A stretch of 64,000 nt of DNA from Platerodrilus igneus (Eukaryota; Arthropoda; Insecta; Coleoptera; Lycidae). The notes under the pieces were generated by a model that saw only the letters and a program-made list of their open reading frames with translations, searched no databases and was not told the origin of the DNA. Below, piece by piece: positions 20,001 through 32,343 of the stretch (positions are counted from its first letter, which is position 1; each line of letters opens with the position of its first letter). Location: contig JARFIW010000139.1 of NCBI GenBank assembly GCA_036346225.1, forward strand, positions 7,068,001 to 7,132,000, in the 5' to 3' direction. Both the position numbers and the translations under genes were made by a program.

Positions 20001-21926
20001 TTAACGCCGTAACATTGTTACAGAAGATTTTTGGTTCCTAAGGCTCACGATTAAAACATATAAGGGTGGCAACCAAATTATAGGAACACTTGCAACATGC
20101 CGGCTAAGCTTAAGAATTACCTTATGCGGAGAGACATGAGCTAGGGTTATGAGTGACTTTGTCGACAAAAATCAGGCGCCACTGCGAGTATGAAGACATA
20201 TAGAAAGGGGACACCACAAGAAACGCAGATATAAGTTTTTTAGTTACATTTGAATATAAATTAACTACATCTAGTGAAGTAACTTTTATACTTTTCCGAA
20301 TAACAAAAACATTTTCAAAACAGAAGATATTGTTATAAAAAAAAAGTACGTAAAAATAGTAGGGAGTATTTTTAGTAAATTGAAATTTAGGTTACCGGCA
20401 TGCGTACAATCACGTGTAGTGTATAAAATTTCGTGTATCAATTGTGTGCAATCTTATATACGGCATACGTAACAAATTATGAAGTCAAGGATTTCGTTAC
20501 ATAAAAGTGATGTCAAACTGAAACCTCAGCGGTATGCCTTGGCATCACATGTGTTTGAATTAGGACATAAAATTGATTTTGATGGAGTAGAGATTTTAAC
20601 TAGAAGCAAACTTTTTAAAAAGGAAATCTCTGGAAATGTTTCTTATTATTGGTGAGATAAATCGGATGAACAAAGGATTAGACACTTGCTACGTCCTGCC
20701 ACCAAAGGCGTAGTCGTTTGTACAGTACTTTATTTAAGTATCTATTTTGTATAGATTTTGGTCGTTATATTCAAATACAATCTCGTATATGATAAGTTAC
20801 TATAGAGATTGTGTACTTTAACCAATTATTCATACCAGCTTTGCCGCGAATTTTAAAGTTTGTTGGAATTGATTGTAGTCCGTATCTTGTTTAACATAAG
20901 CTGTATTAATATACTTTGTATTGGTTTACTTACGTAATGTGATTGCATTCGGCTCTTCGAAATGTTTACTGGATTTATCAATTGAGAAAGAGCTTCTAAG
21001 AATTCTACACAAACCTGTTTTGATAACATGTTGAATTAGACTTTGCTTGTGATGAAAGAACATTCTCATTTCTTCTGGTAAAGCTATATAAAGAACAATA
21101 TTCATGTTTCCACAAAAGTAAATTCCTTATTTGTCATGGTCTTACTATAGATGTTTCTTGTCGGATTTACACATGGTGAAGTCGACGCCTTGAGTGTCTT
21201 TGGAGGGATAATCTTCTCATGTGGTAAACTAATTTACATTTTACAAATTTTAAATTTACTTGTACATTCCTTAATTCGGTCATACTTGCTCTTCAGCTTC
21301 TTCCGTGGGCGTAATGCCTGAGATACCGTGAGGATGCTACACCAGCGTATAGATGGTTGATATTCTATGAGTCCAGAGCTGTCTGTCCTATCGATGCGTG
21401 CAGCGAAGCCATCTTATAAGTCCATCTGGTAAGTCCTGCCCACATTACCGCTTTTATTTTAACCTTGTAGTATAGGCAACAGGCTTCTGCCTATTTATAG
21501 TCACTGCAGGGAGAATTTATTTATCTTGCTACCTCATAAATTAAGGGGTAAATATAATTAAACCTACCCCAAGGGAATCGTCTTATCGAAAGACGCTACG
21601 AAACGAGTAGCCTATCGAGGATTGTTCCACAAATTTTAGTGCGAGGTTACTCTATTTGAACAAATTTTATACCGTTCATTCTAGTGGTACTTGCCAAGGT
21701 TGCGGTTATCTTCTTGGTTCAACTTTCCATTAGTACTGGTAAAATATTACCAATAGCGACATTATATTATAAATAAATATTTCATGTGCTTATTCTTCAA
21801 ATGCGTACTCCTATATGTACATAGTTAGGATTAGTTTTAACTTTGAATTACGGCCCTTTGGCGCCTGGGGAGAACAAAAATTGCCATATATTTTGATTAC
21901 TTTAATTGTAATATTCTCCTATGATT

Positions 21927-21928
<2 letters not shown>
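17052..21928. other. AT-rich stretch without recognisable features
   Basis: Only short frames without family signatures (for example 17224-17436 and 19078-19305). No RNA gene or transposon motif seen. Confidence 0.5.

Positions 21929-21972
<44 letters not shown>
21929..21972. repeat. (TA)n microsatellite
   Basis: An uninterrupted TA run of about 44 bp. Confidence 0.97.
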
Positions 21973-21974
<2 letters not shown>

Positions 21975-23709
21975 CTCGAGTTGATATTGTTTTATTACTT
22001 TACTGAGTAGTATGAGTAATATCCTATATGATTATTATGTTGTTTTACTATTTAGTTTATTTCAGATATTTACCACAATACTACTTTTCTTACAAGTCGC
22101 GCACCAGAGACTGTCGCTCGTCTCGTGCGACCCACCCCTATTCTCCTACCGAACCCGGCACCTGTTGTTTCTGTCGATTGTACTATGATTTACGTAACAC
22201 ACTAACAAATTGAGTGTTATATATATACCTACCTTCTGACATCGCCACATTTACATGGGTATGGTGGTGTTGCGGATGAGTAATAGAGTCACATATATAT
22301 TAGAAGCTAATGTTTCATACAGGTCTATTTTAATAATTGCTTAACAAGTTCTGCTTATCACATATGTTTTCGGTACTATCAAGAAATTTTGTCAATGAAT
22401 TGTAACTCTAACATTGTTTGGTTGATATTGTAGACATTTGATATTGTGTAAGAGAAAATTTTGATAGTATAACTTCGTGTTTAAATTGGGTGTAACGTTA
22501 ACTATATATAATCACATAAGTATTTGTAATTTGCCAAAGTTTTAAGTATGCTGAACATTTTATTTATTCGACCTATCTCACGTTTGTGTAAGATTTGAAT
22601 ATTATATTTTAAGTTGTTATTTTAGTTATTTAAGTGGGACGAACAGCACGCATCACTCATAATTGGAACAAGAATACGAGGTAATACAACTCAACAAATT
22701 TAAACGCTAATGAGGTTTTCCAAGAATATAACGTAAGATACGAGAATAGAATCGCGCAAATTCAACTAGATTCGAAAAAATAGATAATTTGATATGTATG
22801 AAAGCGTTTATTAAAAAGGATGATTTCTTCATTCGATTCTTAAATTCGATCACGAAATGTTATTTCGATTTAAGCCGCGAGCTTTTGCTTTACGAAAATG
22901 ATATTAAAAGTATGCAGTAAGCATACTTTAATTCAATAATGACGATGGTACAATGAATATAGAAGTGATGCTTTAAACGCAAATTACATAAAAAAATGGA
23001 ATTATTAATTACTATGGAAAGGGAAAATTCTCAATATAACGCTATTTTAAAATTTTATTAAATAATTGAAAGGAGGATTTAAGTAAAATGTACTGTGGTA
23101 ACTGCTGTTTGAAATGAGGATTTTAAACATGGAAAATCTTGTAAGCTGATTTGACGTCAATTTAAAATAAAAAGATATTTAATTACGAGGAGCATTTTTG
23201 TGGATTCTGCAAGTATTACTTTTAGATTTATTATTAACTGATATTGGAATATGTGTATTTAATTTAAGGTAGAATAATAAGCGTTAATCATATATTGTTT
23301 TTCTTTGTGAGGATTTTTTGCCAGAAATGTTTGTGTTCAAAGTTCACAATAATCCGACCATTTTAATAGATTATCTGTCAAGGATTTTTTGGCCAAAACA
23401 AATCTTACAAGCGTGGGAATAATTAAAACCAAGTAAACCATCCATAAAAGAAGAAATTTAATTCTGTAAATTTAAAATAAGGTAAGGAACATTTTTTTTA
23501 AAATTATTTTATGTTTGAAAGAAACTATGTTGGAAATGTTTTATATGCTTTTGTATAAAAGAAAATATTTCATACTGTATAAATTCTTTGTGATATAGCT
23601 GTGTTTGATTTCATTTTAAAAACTCCGTCAATTCCGTTGAACTAGCCAGGCAAATTAGAAAGGAAGGTAAGTGAACAATTTCAAGTTTTACAAATTGCTG
23701 CATCTGTTT
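21973..23709. other. AT-rich stretch without recognisable features
   Basis: No supported gene, repeat or transposon signature. Confidence 0.5.
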
Positions 23710-24130
23710 CACAACACTCTTTTGACGACGCTTTCAACGCGGCATTATCACAGTACTCTTTTTGCGGCGCGCCAACGCGAGGCCTTATCATATCACATTT
23801 TTAGTAACACCCCAAAGCCAGGCGTTGTCACAACACTCTTTTAGCGACGTTCCAACGCGGACCATTACCACATTAATATATACACACATCTTGAATAATT
23901 GCACAAAACAAATTAATTAATACTAAGATTTTAGGTAATAAGATGAAATATATTGCTGTGAAATACCCCACGTTGGTATGTCATCTAAATGTTGTGAAAT
24001 ACCCAGGTTGGGTCGCCTTATAAATTGCTGTAAAATTGCCCCTACTATTGGAAGTCTTATTAATTTTGCTGTAATCTCTATCCACGGTTATTTTGTTATA
24101 CAACCTTGCTTTGTAACAGCCCCTAACGTT
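23710..24130. repeat. Two adjacent degenerate arrays of about 40-bp units
   Basis: 23710-23868 holds four units of about 40 bp built on CACAACACTCTTTT and CCAACGCGG. 23950-24130 holds about five units of 36-41 bp built on TTGCTGTGAAATACCC and CACGTTGG. The consensus sequences differ but the period is nearly the same. No coding phase (40 is not a multiple of 3). Confidence 0.6.
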
Positions 24131-25080
24131 GCCGTTGCCTTTTAAAGCTTTACTGTTGTGTTCGTACTCTGCTCTTTTCCTATGCGTTTCAAAATCCTAT
24201 AATTTTAAAAATTGTAGGCCTCGGCTAGCTCAGTCTATTAAACACAGAGTGGCCTACGTCACGACAATAAAGATTGTTTAACCCCTTTTCTTTCTGTTAT
24301 ATATCTGTTAAACTAATGTAAATGTAAATGAAAATGAAGCAATCCAAAAATGTAAAATATAATAATCGATAATATGTACACTTTTATGTCAATAACTTAT
24401 TAATTTGTTTAATATTCAAAAATTAGCCCCTGAATCAATATTGATATTTATCTGATTCCACCAAAATTTATGTTCCCTGAAAGCCAGCAAAAAAATACCA
24501 CTGTAATTACTTTTAGGTACCTTTTGAACGTTCAAAACGATCCTTTCTCTATTTTTCAAATTCTCAAATGATTTTTTTTTCATGACCCTTACATATATTT
24601 GATTATAGTAAATGTTAAAAATTGAAAAATAGTCTTATAATAATAATGAATAAAATCTCTTACCTGTGTTTTTTCTGCTTGGTTGTAGGAACTGCCTCTG
24701 AATATCGATGGTCAGCACTAATGAATTGTTACAGCTTGTTTTGTTAGCGTAGTTTTTTCACTTCTTGACCTGAATGATTAACTGATTGTTGCTCGAATTC
24801 TCCCTTCAGATTTTGAAATGACTTGGAATTTACTTGTAGTTTAATTGGGTATCTTGACGTTTATTTTATGTTTCCTTGTAAGCTTATTTAAAAGTATTTT
24901 TAGAATATGCTTAAAGTTTGTTCAGACATTTATCTTTCAGTATATTTGGAAGTACATTCACAGTCCTAAATTGTTGAATATTAGAATTAAATTCAATTAA
25001 CAGTTTATCTTACGTTTTAAGATCAAAACGGCTACTTCTTGTTGTATAAATTGGCACTTTTAATTTTCATGAATTTAATA
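24131..25080. other. No recognisable features
   Basis: AT-rich. At 24218-24240 a GGCTAGCTCAG word resembles a tRNA A box, but no tRNA fold follows. Confidence 0.45.
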
Positions 25081-25700
25081 AATTACTAGTTTTCACTACG
25101 TTCACTTTTACTTAATATTTTACTTTCAATTGACGTGGTTAGTGCCTTGCTCAAACAGATACTGCATGTTCATGAGGCCCCATAGTATTTATAGACTGCT
25201 TATATTTATTTTTCCTATTGGTGTTCATCGTGTGTTTGTTGATGGAAGCGTCCTACCTTGCGCTTATCTCTGCAGAACTCGGTATTTCTAAAAATTCCTT
25301 GTTTCGATTCTTGGTCAGACATTCCATTTCACACGTAGACGTTCAATTATGTGTGGCATTTTTCGCAGAAAGTCCAAATTTTATTGCATTTTTATTATCT
25401 AAGTAAATTATTAATTTTCACTAAATTCACTTTCACGTAATATTTCAATTGGCGTGGTTAGTGCCTTGGTCGAAAAGATACTGAATATTATGAGGTCTCC
25501 ATAGTATTTATGGACTCCTCCTATCTATTTTCCTATTGGTATTCATCGTGTACTTGTTGATGTAGGCGTCGTACCTTGCGCTTATCTCTGCAGAACTTGG
25601 TATTTCTAAAAATTCCCTGTTCCGATTCTTGGCCAGACGCTTCATTTCACACGTAGACGTTCAATTTTGTGTGGCATATTTCGCAGAAAGTCCAAACTTT
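25081..25700. repeat. Tandem duplication, units of about 310 bp
   Basis: Unit 1 (about 25090-25406) and unit 2 (about 25410-25700) share GACGTGGTTAGTGCCTTG, CCTTGCGCTTATCTCTGCAG and ACACGTAGACGTTCAATT with scattered differences. A short frame in unit 1 (25218-25406) is broken in unit 2, so coding is unlikely. Confidence 0.85.
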
Positions 25701-26285
25701 CATTGCATTGTGTCACATCTTTCATGTATGTGTCGATTATAGTCCAAACTTTATCATATCACGGACCTCCTGTTATTTATTGTTTGTTACGTTAAATATG
25801 TTGGATTTTATCGAAATACTATGTTCTTGGGCACGTATTCATATTTTATAATGACGTATTTAAACGCGTTTACTTATTTAAGCGTTGATATATTTAATGA
25901 TATTGTTAAATAGCTAGTATGCCAGGTTGTTTATCTTCACCGATTACGTGTTTATTTTGATGAAACTTGATGCATTTGAAACCTTATTTATGGTCGTTTC
26001 TCTCCAGTTTTGGACTTGTATATTTAACTTAGAACGTATTATGAGACGTACAGATTATTATTATTGCTAAATAGTATCTGATTATTGAATAATGAGCTTC
26101 TTTCTTAAGAATTAAATTGGTTATGATTTATATACAGTGTGCTCGCTATTGACTTTATATAAAGTAGTCGATTTACTCCTACTTAATGGTGGAATTGTTT
26201 GATTTTCTTAACGTTAATCATATTTACATTTATCTTACGACTCTTATGACTTAATATATCCTTAAATTACCCCCTTATTATAGCA
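25701..26285. other. No recognisable features
   Basis: AT-rich. ACAGTGTG words at about 26135 and 26286 may be transposon ends belonging to the next feature. Confidence 0.4.
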
Positions 26286-26696
26286 TTATATACAGTGTGT
26301 TCGGACACCGATTCGTGGAGATTTGAATGGCATATTTTATGCATAATTTTATCAAGAAATAATATAAAAAGTAGGGTTGTAACCCCATGTACAATACAGA
26401 GGAATAAAGCTAGTACAATGCAGTTTATGTTGACAATTTTTAATTTACTTAGGAAAAATGTCTATCAAGTGACGCCTTTCCTTCGAATGCATTCTTATAA
26501 CCTCTCTTTAAAATCCTTCAGTACTCTTCCCAATATTTCTTCCTCCATACTAGCGATTTCCATGCGAATCAAATATTGAAGTTCCTGAATGTTGCGGGGT
26601 TTGTTATGTATACTTTTGACATGCGGTATTCCCATAAAAAAGGTCAAACATTGCTTTATAAATTGTCTTAGCTATGCAAAATCCCCATGAAGCAGA
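26286..26696 (-). pseudogene. Tc1/mariner-type transposase, C-terminal part
   Basis: The minus strand reads KPRNIQELQYLIRMEI, then a run of acidic residues, ILGRVLKDFKERL, a stop, ECIRRKG and, after a frameshift, HLIDIF. This is the C-terminal tail of insect IS630-Tc1-mariner transposases, just after the DDE/D core. The core itself (metal-binding Asp residues) is missing between this piece and the N-terminal piece at 28238-28436. The two pieces abut the two sides of a hAT insertion, so they were one pseudogene, already internally deleted when hAT landed. The 26286 end (ACAGTGTGTTCGG) may be a terminal inverted repeat; its partner was not found. Confidence 0.6.
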
Positions 26697-26704
26697 CTTT
26701 GGAC

Positions 26705-28229
26705 TAGGGATGGATTCGGGCCGAGCCGGCCCGGGCTTTTAGATGCGGCCCGGCCCGGCCCGAAATAATTTGCTCCGGCCCGGCCTGACGGCCCGGCCCG
26801 AACCAAAACGCATCGGCCCGGCTTGAGGCCCGGCTTGAATTTCGGGCCGGGCTTCGGGCCGGGCCGGGCCGATTCGGGCCGGAATGTAACTAAAACCTTA
26901 AGTGATGTATAGATTTTTCAACATCTAAATGGAACGTATCGTTTGTTAATATATGTATTTTCAGTTGTATAAAAATACTTCTTTACTATTATTATGTTTT
27001 TCTACAAAAGTTGAATATATCAACCTTAATAAATTATAGTTTATAGTATCATTTTAACCTCGAAGAATCTCAAAGGTATTTGGAGATGATGCACACTTGC
27101 ACAGGCAATCCAAAATAGAAGCTGGTTTGCGTCAAACTTCAACCTTAAGTAACAATATGCATTTTAGAATTCATGTACTACTACTAGTATATAGTAAAAT
27201 ATTTCAAGGACGGTATTCAAAATTTGATTGAATATTGTTTCCTCATATTCTTAACAAAGAACGTTGCCAATTTCCATTTTACAGATTGCTGGTGTATAGG
27301 TCTACATTTCGAGAATGTGCTAGCATCCGTTCAGAGAACTGATTATTCAAGTCTCTCGTATCAGGTAGACATTACTTTGTTGTCTAAGAATATTTTTTTG
27401 TCGCATGCTTTACTGGAAATTTTAATTATTATGAAAAGAAAATGCCGCAACATAGAATATTATTTAGTATTTACATTTTAATTTTTTATATCCATTTGTT
27501 ATTTAAAGCTATAAAAAGCTAATCGCATTGTATTCGGTATGGTTTTCAACAAAAGATACATTCAAATAATTAAATATAATTAAGCTGGCTTTTTGTAATC
27601 GGGCAGTTTTAAATATTTTTACATATACAGAGTGGTTTCGATTTATTCATAAATAATCTTTAGTGCGAGGCCACAATAATAAGTTAAATAATAAGTATAA
27701 TACAATACACCAGCTCAATTAACATACGTTGCAATAAATACTCTTTCAAATTAATTAAATATAACACGGACAATTTCTATTTCAAAGTTCTTGAAAAGTG
27801 GAAAGAAGTGAATATTACTTAACGAAAAAAAATCGAAATTCACAAATCGGTTTAAATCAAATCATTTTCGTTTTCGATTTATTTCCATTATGACACACTT
27901 ACCAATATGTGTGTAACTGTACCTGGGTGATATAAAGAAGAGCGTTAATTATAATTTTGTTTAAGAGGCACCTAAAGAAATCATTAAATGAAATTATTTA
28001 CTAAATCAATAAATTGTATATTTCGTTATATAAACTTCGGGCCGGCCCGAATAGCCCGAAAAACCCGAAAAGCTTGAGCAGTCTGGCCTGGCCCGGCCCG
28101 GGCCCGATACGTGCTTGGCCCGGCTTGGGCCCGAAAAGAATTTGACCGGCCCGGCCCGAAGCCCGGCTTGATATTCGGGCCGGGCTTCGGGTCGGGCCGG
28201 GCCAAAGCCCGGTCCCGTGGCCATCCCTA
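26705..28229. mobile_element. Non-autonomous hAT element with 8-bp TSD
   Basis: Perfect 8-bp direct repeats CTTTGGAC (26697-26704 and 28230-28237) flank a 1,525-bp element with terminal inverted repeats TAGGGATGG ... CCATCCCTA. An 8-bp TSD with this kind of end is the hAT hallmark. About 170 bp at each end are dense in GGCCCGG/CCGGGCC words, likely subterminal transposase-binding repeats, while the interior is AT-rich without a transposase frame. It must be mobilised in trans. The perfect TSD and TIRs suggest recent insertion. It sits inside the mariner-type transposase pseudogene. Confidence 0.92.
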
Positions 28230-28237
28230 CTTTGGAC

Positions 28238-28436
28238 TATCGTTATCTTATATGGGCGAAAATTTAGATGCTCGTGTATGATACGACGTACAGATCGATC
28301 TGACATTCGCAAAGCTGAAGCTTGTCGTGGAACAGACTTACTGGTACTTCTGAGAACTGCCCCTTTCGCTCTCTCAACGTTTTCAAGCGTGCGGAATTAC
28401 CAGGTGTTTTCTTTTTCAGGACGGACTCTGGAAATT
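28238..28436 (-). pseudogene. Tc1/mariner-type transposase, N-terminal part
   Basis: The minus strand reads ESVLKKKTPG, then after a one-base shift ENVERAKGAVLRS, QASALRMSDRSVRRIIHEHL and NFRPYKITIVQS, ending at the hAT TSD. This is the second helix-turn-helix and linker of insect IS630-Tc1-mariner transposases, which binds the inverted repeats. It continues in orientation with the C-terminal part at 26286-26696; the catalytic core between IVQ and the tail is absent on both sides. Its 5' side is cut by a SINE fragment at about 28437. Confidence 0.68.
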
Positions 28437-28590
28437 TTGAATTGTCCTTGCTATTCTAAACAAGGTAGCGATCTTTAACGCACGTGACAACACACACACA
28501 CACACGTGATCTACATTTTTTTTCTCATACAAACGAGGGCACATTTTTGTGAAAAATGCTCGTCTAACATTTTTCAAGCGGCCCTTTGGG
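28437..28590 (-). mobile_element. tRNA-derived SINE fragment, copy 3
   Basis: On the minus strand it matches the body of the SINEs at 37669 and 42340 (GCTTGAAAAATGTTAG, TTTTTCACAAAAAT, CGTTAAAGATC). The tRNA-like head is absent. A (CA)n run at 28491-28505 expands a GT-rich part of the body. No TSD found. Confidence 0.75.
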
Positions 28591-30736
28591 TTTAGTAGTT
28601 AACCCAAAACTAATCTACGATCATACGACATTTCCGAGATGCGTTAAAAGTGATCATTAACATTTCAGAAAAGGGTCTGACGGACAAACGAACTAATGAG
28701 GAGCAGAACTTCACTTTTGGCTTATTAGGAGACCGATTTTCCAATATCAAACTAATTGCTGATTAATAGTTAGATAATAAAGGTCGCTGTTGCCCTTCGC
28801 CTGGTTTAGTGTGGAAGTGGAGCTTGTAATTTTACTGATCACATCTTATACTCCGTTCATGGTTCAACACCGGCAGCGACATCTGAAGTAGTAACCTTGG
28901 GAGTGCACTGGAATTTATAAAGGCCTCGTTTGGCGTTTTAGTGACTATTCTAGACTTGCTATGCAATATACACAACTACCGCAAGCAAGTCCAACGAAAA
29001 CCCTGCGTAGGACAAAATGTTAACTTTTATCTTGAGAGACATGTACGCCGAATTATGTATCATATGGGAATATGACTAGGGTTTTATTGATCCGGGCAAT
29101 TTAAATGCTTAGCATTATATGAATGAAGTTAAGGACCCTCATATTCTTTTTAGCAGTTACAGAATTTACCTTACTATAGGCTTGTGCCTGCATTCATGCT
29201 GCATGAACTTTTCGTAACCGCTTTGTAAGGGTCTCCTTCAATCCTTTACTAAGTAAACCTCGACCTCCTTGTTTGTCGCCTGAGCATGTGTGGTAGATAA
29301 TAAGAAGAAATCTGATAAATATAGCAAATCTTCTATTAAAGCTGAAATCTCTCGGAATAAATTGTAACTTGCTTGGGACATGATACACCAGAATCATATC
29401 AATAACTTTGTGAAAGCCATGCTATGGAAAGGAGCGGAGAGTATAGCTGATACGGAGTATTAGTAAAAACTTCGTATTGTCATTGTTCTTTTTTTGAAAA
29501 TTTTAATAAATTAGTACTCTTAAACAGCTAAATATTTATTTCCTAGTTCTTTTTTGTGAATCAATTTCCATGTCATTATTGGCAGTATCAGTTCTCATAA
29601 AAAATAATCCGATCAAAGTAGGAAGTCGGTCTAAAACTGCTATATTATTGACAGGCAAATTTATTTGTTGCTATAAGTGAAATTGTAAACATTTAAATAT
29701 TAACATCCAATTAATTTTGAACGTGTTTATCTAATTTTACTCGTTCAATGAAATCACCTCACCGCAGGACTGTCGACGTAATTTTACCTTGTTAGACGAT
29801 AGGCGTCTCACTTTTTATGGCAACCATCATATAATTAAAAAAAAACGAAAGGATTGTTTCGGTAAATCAGAAGCTGACACAAGTGGTATATAGTAGCAGT
29901 ATCAAAAATGGGGTCAGCAGAGCGACCACACCTTTTTAATTACGACTTCAATTCACCATCAGATGATGCAATTCTCTTGTCCTAAGACAATGCCAGGACT
30001 TCTCGTTTTTATTACCTTGCTGTATGAGCGTGCGTCATCTTTTATAAGAAAATTTTTCTGTAGTTCTCACATAACTAAAACGTTTTATATACCTTGGCAT
30101 CTTGACGAGATAAATTTCATCAATATGTCAGGAAAATGGTCCACTAACTTTATACTTACGCTTTATTTAGTATTGTTATTGCCGCATATTTCTCATCATC
30201 AAGTGCAGTTTATTTATGGTTTATTGGACTGTTGGTTGATCGCACTCATCGTGATTGAGCTTGCCTTATTTGTATGAGCAATAGATCGAATCGTCCAATA
30301 AAATATAAGAAATGCGCGTTTTTCATAAGGAAATGTGGTTTGCATTATGTGATGGCTTTGGGAAGACTTTTTCAGGAGATAGTCTACTTATAATTTAATC
30401 CACTCCTTTCTGTTCTCCACCTACACATTATGCAATTCCCACAATTGTAAACAATAAAATATACTAAACTAATATTACTTTACTACCAGAAACATAAATA
30501 TAGAAAATCGTGTCAAATTGCGAGGCGAATGAATAACGTGAACTACTAATTTCGAACCTCGGCGGTTTGTCTGAACGATCCACTACACGTCACTAGGGGT
30601 GACTAATTGTGGTAACTGTCGTTCTGTAGCTAAAATATTTTTACAAAGTTCCTTTTTTTACTTTCGCGCGAAGGCAACAGAAAACCTCACCGCTTTTTTA
30701 TGCTTTTCATAACGATTGCGCGTTATTTAAGCATTC
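28591..30736. other. No recognisable features
   Basis: Several short frames (29194-29397 minus, 29963-30277 plus) without recognisable domains. Confidence 0.45.
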
Positions 30737-30835
30737 ATCCGTCAATAGATAAACATTTTTCAATTTTAGAAACCGTAATTAAAAAATATCATTAAAAATT
30801 TTATAAAAACTTAAATAGTTACAGTTAGAATAAGG
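30737..30835 (+). repeat. Dispersed repeat R1, copy 1
   Basis: Shares ATAAACATTTTTCAATTTTAG and GAAACCGTA with 32239-32343 in direct orientation, about 1.5 kb apart. Class unknown. Confidence 0.75.
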
Positions 30836-30944
30836 CGCTGAGACCTGAATTGCGGGAGTTTAGTAACAATCGTTCCAGTGTAGCATCTCGGAGATTAACC
30901 ACCACCCACCCTCTGACGAGTTAAGCGGAAACTATAGGTGAAGT

Positions 30945-31080
30945 TGGTGCTCAACATTTTATTGGCTTAGTTCAAAAACCCATTTCCAGGTATGTTATAC
31001 GTGTCAAAATTGTATACCCCTCAAAGAATTCCTTTTATTTTTATTAAACTCATCCCTCACCGTTAGAGCTAGCTGGCATA
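30945..31080 (+). repeat. Dispersed repeat R2, copy 1
   Basis: Similar to 36480-36605 (AGTTCAAAA.CCC, TTGTATACCCCT, TTTTTATTAAACTCA). Could be part of a solo LTR; not established. Confidence 0.6.
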
Positions 31081-32238
31081 AATTTTCCTGTTACGTTTCA
31101 GCATCACTAGCTTCAAATTTATACGTAATAGATGTTTGGCGTCCAACTCGCCTGATGTTTTTAATGGGGTCGTTTTTACCAACTTCGGAGGACTTTTTGT
31201 TTTAATTGTTTGGTAGTTTTTGTGGTAGTCATTTCTCTAAGTTTAGTTGATAAAACATAGTAAAATATATTTTTTTGGAAAGATTTTTGTTTAAGAAAAA
31301 TGTTATTCTTGAGATGTTTTAAGAAAAAATGGACTGACCGTAACAAGAGAAATTTCTGGTTTGAAGATTGATATGGAAATTTACTTTTTTAAGGAAAATT
31401 AAATTGAGCTATAGATTACGAGTTAGGACGGATAAGAAAATAACGATTGGACAGTTTCAAAATTGAAAATAAAAATTCGAGGAAAAATATAATTACGATT
31501 TACAACGGAATGAAGTTAGTTCGGAAATAAAGTTTGGAGAAATATTTTGCTCTTCATCGCAAAAAACTTCTCCTGGATCGAATGTGTATTTTACATTTTG
31601 GGGTTATTCACAATTGTTGACAAAGTTCCGCAGATACGTATAAATTAGGATGATATAGGTCAATCCCGAGGTATTTAACGCGAGCAAAATTTAAAACTGA
31701 ACGGGACTTAAAAAGAAAAATGAAAAATAATTTTTGATAAGTTATTTTAAATTATTTTAAACTGAGACACGCAGACATCGCCGATTGTTAGAGTTATTGA
31801 AGGGTCTTAATGCTAGATCTTTCAGAAGGGTCAAATTGGGAGAGTTTTTTTTTGAGGGCGGGATATTATAAGGGCAGAAGAGAGAGGGGCAGCTAGGGTC
31901 GATTTTAAAATGAATTTTATTGACCAATCTTCCAATCGAAAATTATGCTCAGAGAGTTGGGGTTAAACTTAAGGAATGCATCCGATTCTCCATTTTTTAG
32001 GGGGTATTACTCTAGAAATTCAGCACCAAAGATGACGCGCCTTGGTCCCTGTAGATGTTCTATTCCCATAAGGGATAAAGAACGTAGCTTTAAAGCCTTT
32101 CGCTTTCGGCGACATTTGGAGAGTTGAGCAAAAAAGTCGAAGAACTTTTCTTAGATTAAGAGATAATTAGGATCATATTACTTGAAGGATATACACAATC
32201 TTTAGTGGTTTGGAGTAAAAGATTTTTGGAAACTATTC
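31081..32238. other. No recognisable features
   Basis: AT-rich sequence between repeats; a short frame at 31945-32127 shows no domain. Confidence 0.45.
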
Positions 32239-32343
32239 CGTCAATACATAAACATTTTTCAATTTTAGCTAGTTTAGAAACCGTAGTAAGAAAAATGCCC
32301 TTAAAATTTTTATAGAAACTCGAGTAATATACAATTAGAAAGG
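32239..32343 (+). repeat. Dispersed repeat R1, copy 2
   Basis: Direct copy of 30737-30835 with an 11-bp insertion (around TAGCTAGTTTAGAA). Confidence 0.75.

Noticed and set aside
24218..24290. tRNA gene (GGCTAGCTCAG word)
   Set aside because: No matching T arm or acceptor stem at the right distance.
28001..28312. 103-codon minus ORF as one protein
   Set aside because: Its first residues are mariner transposase and the rest is translated hAT subterminal repeat across the insertion junction.
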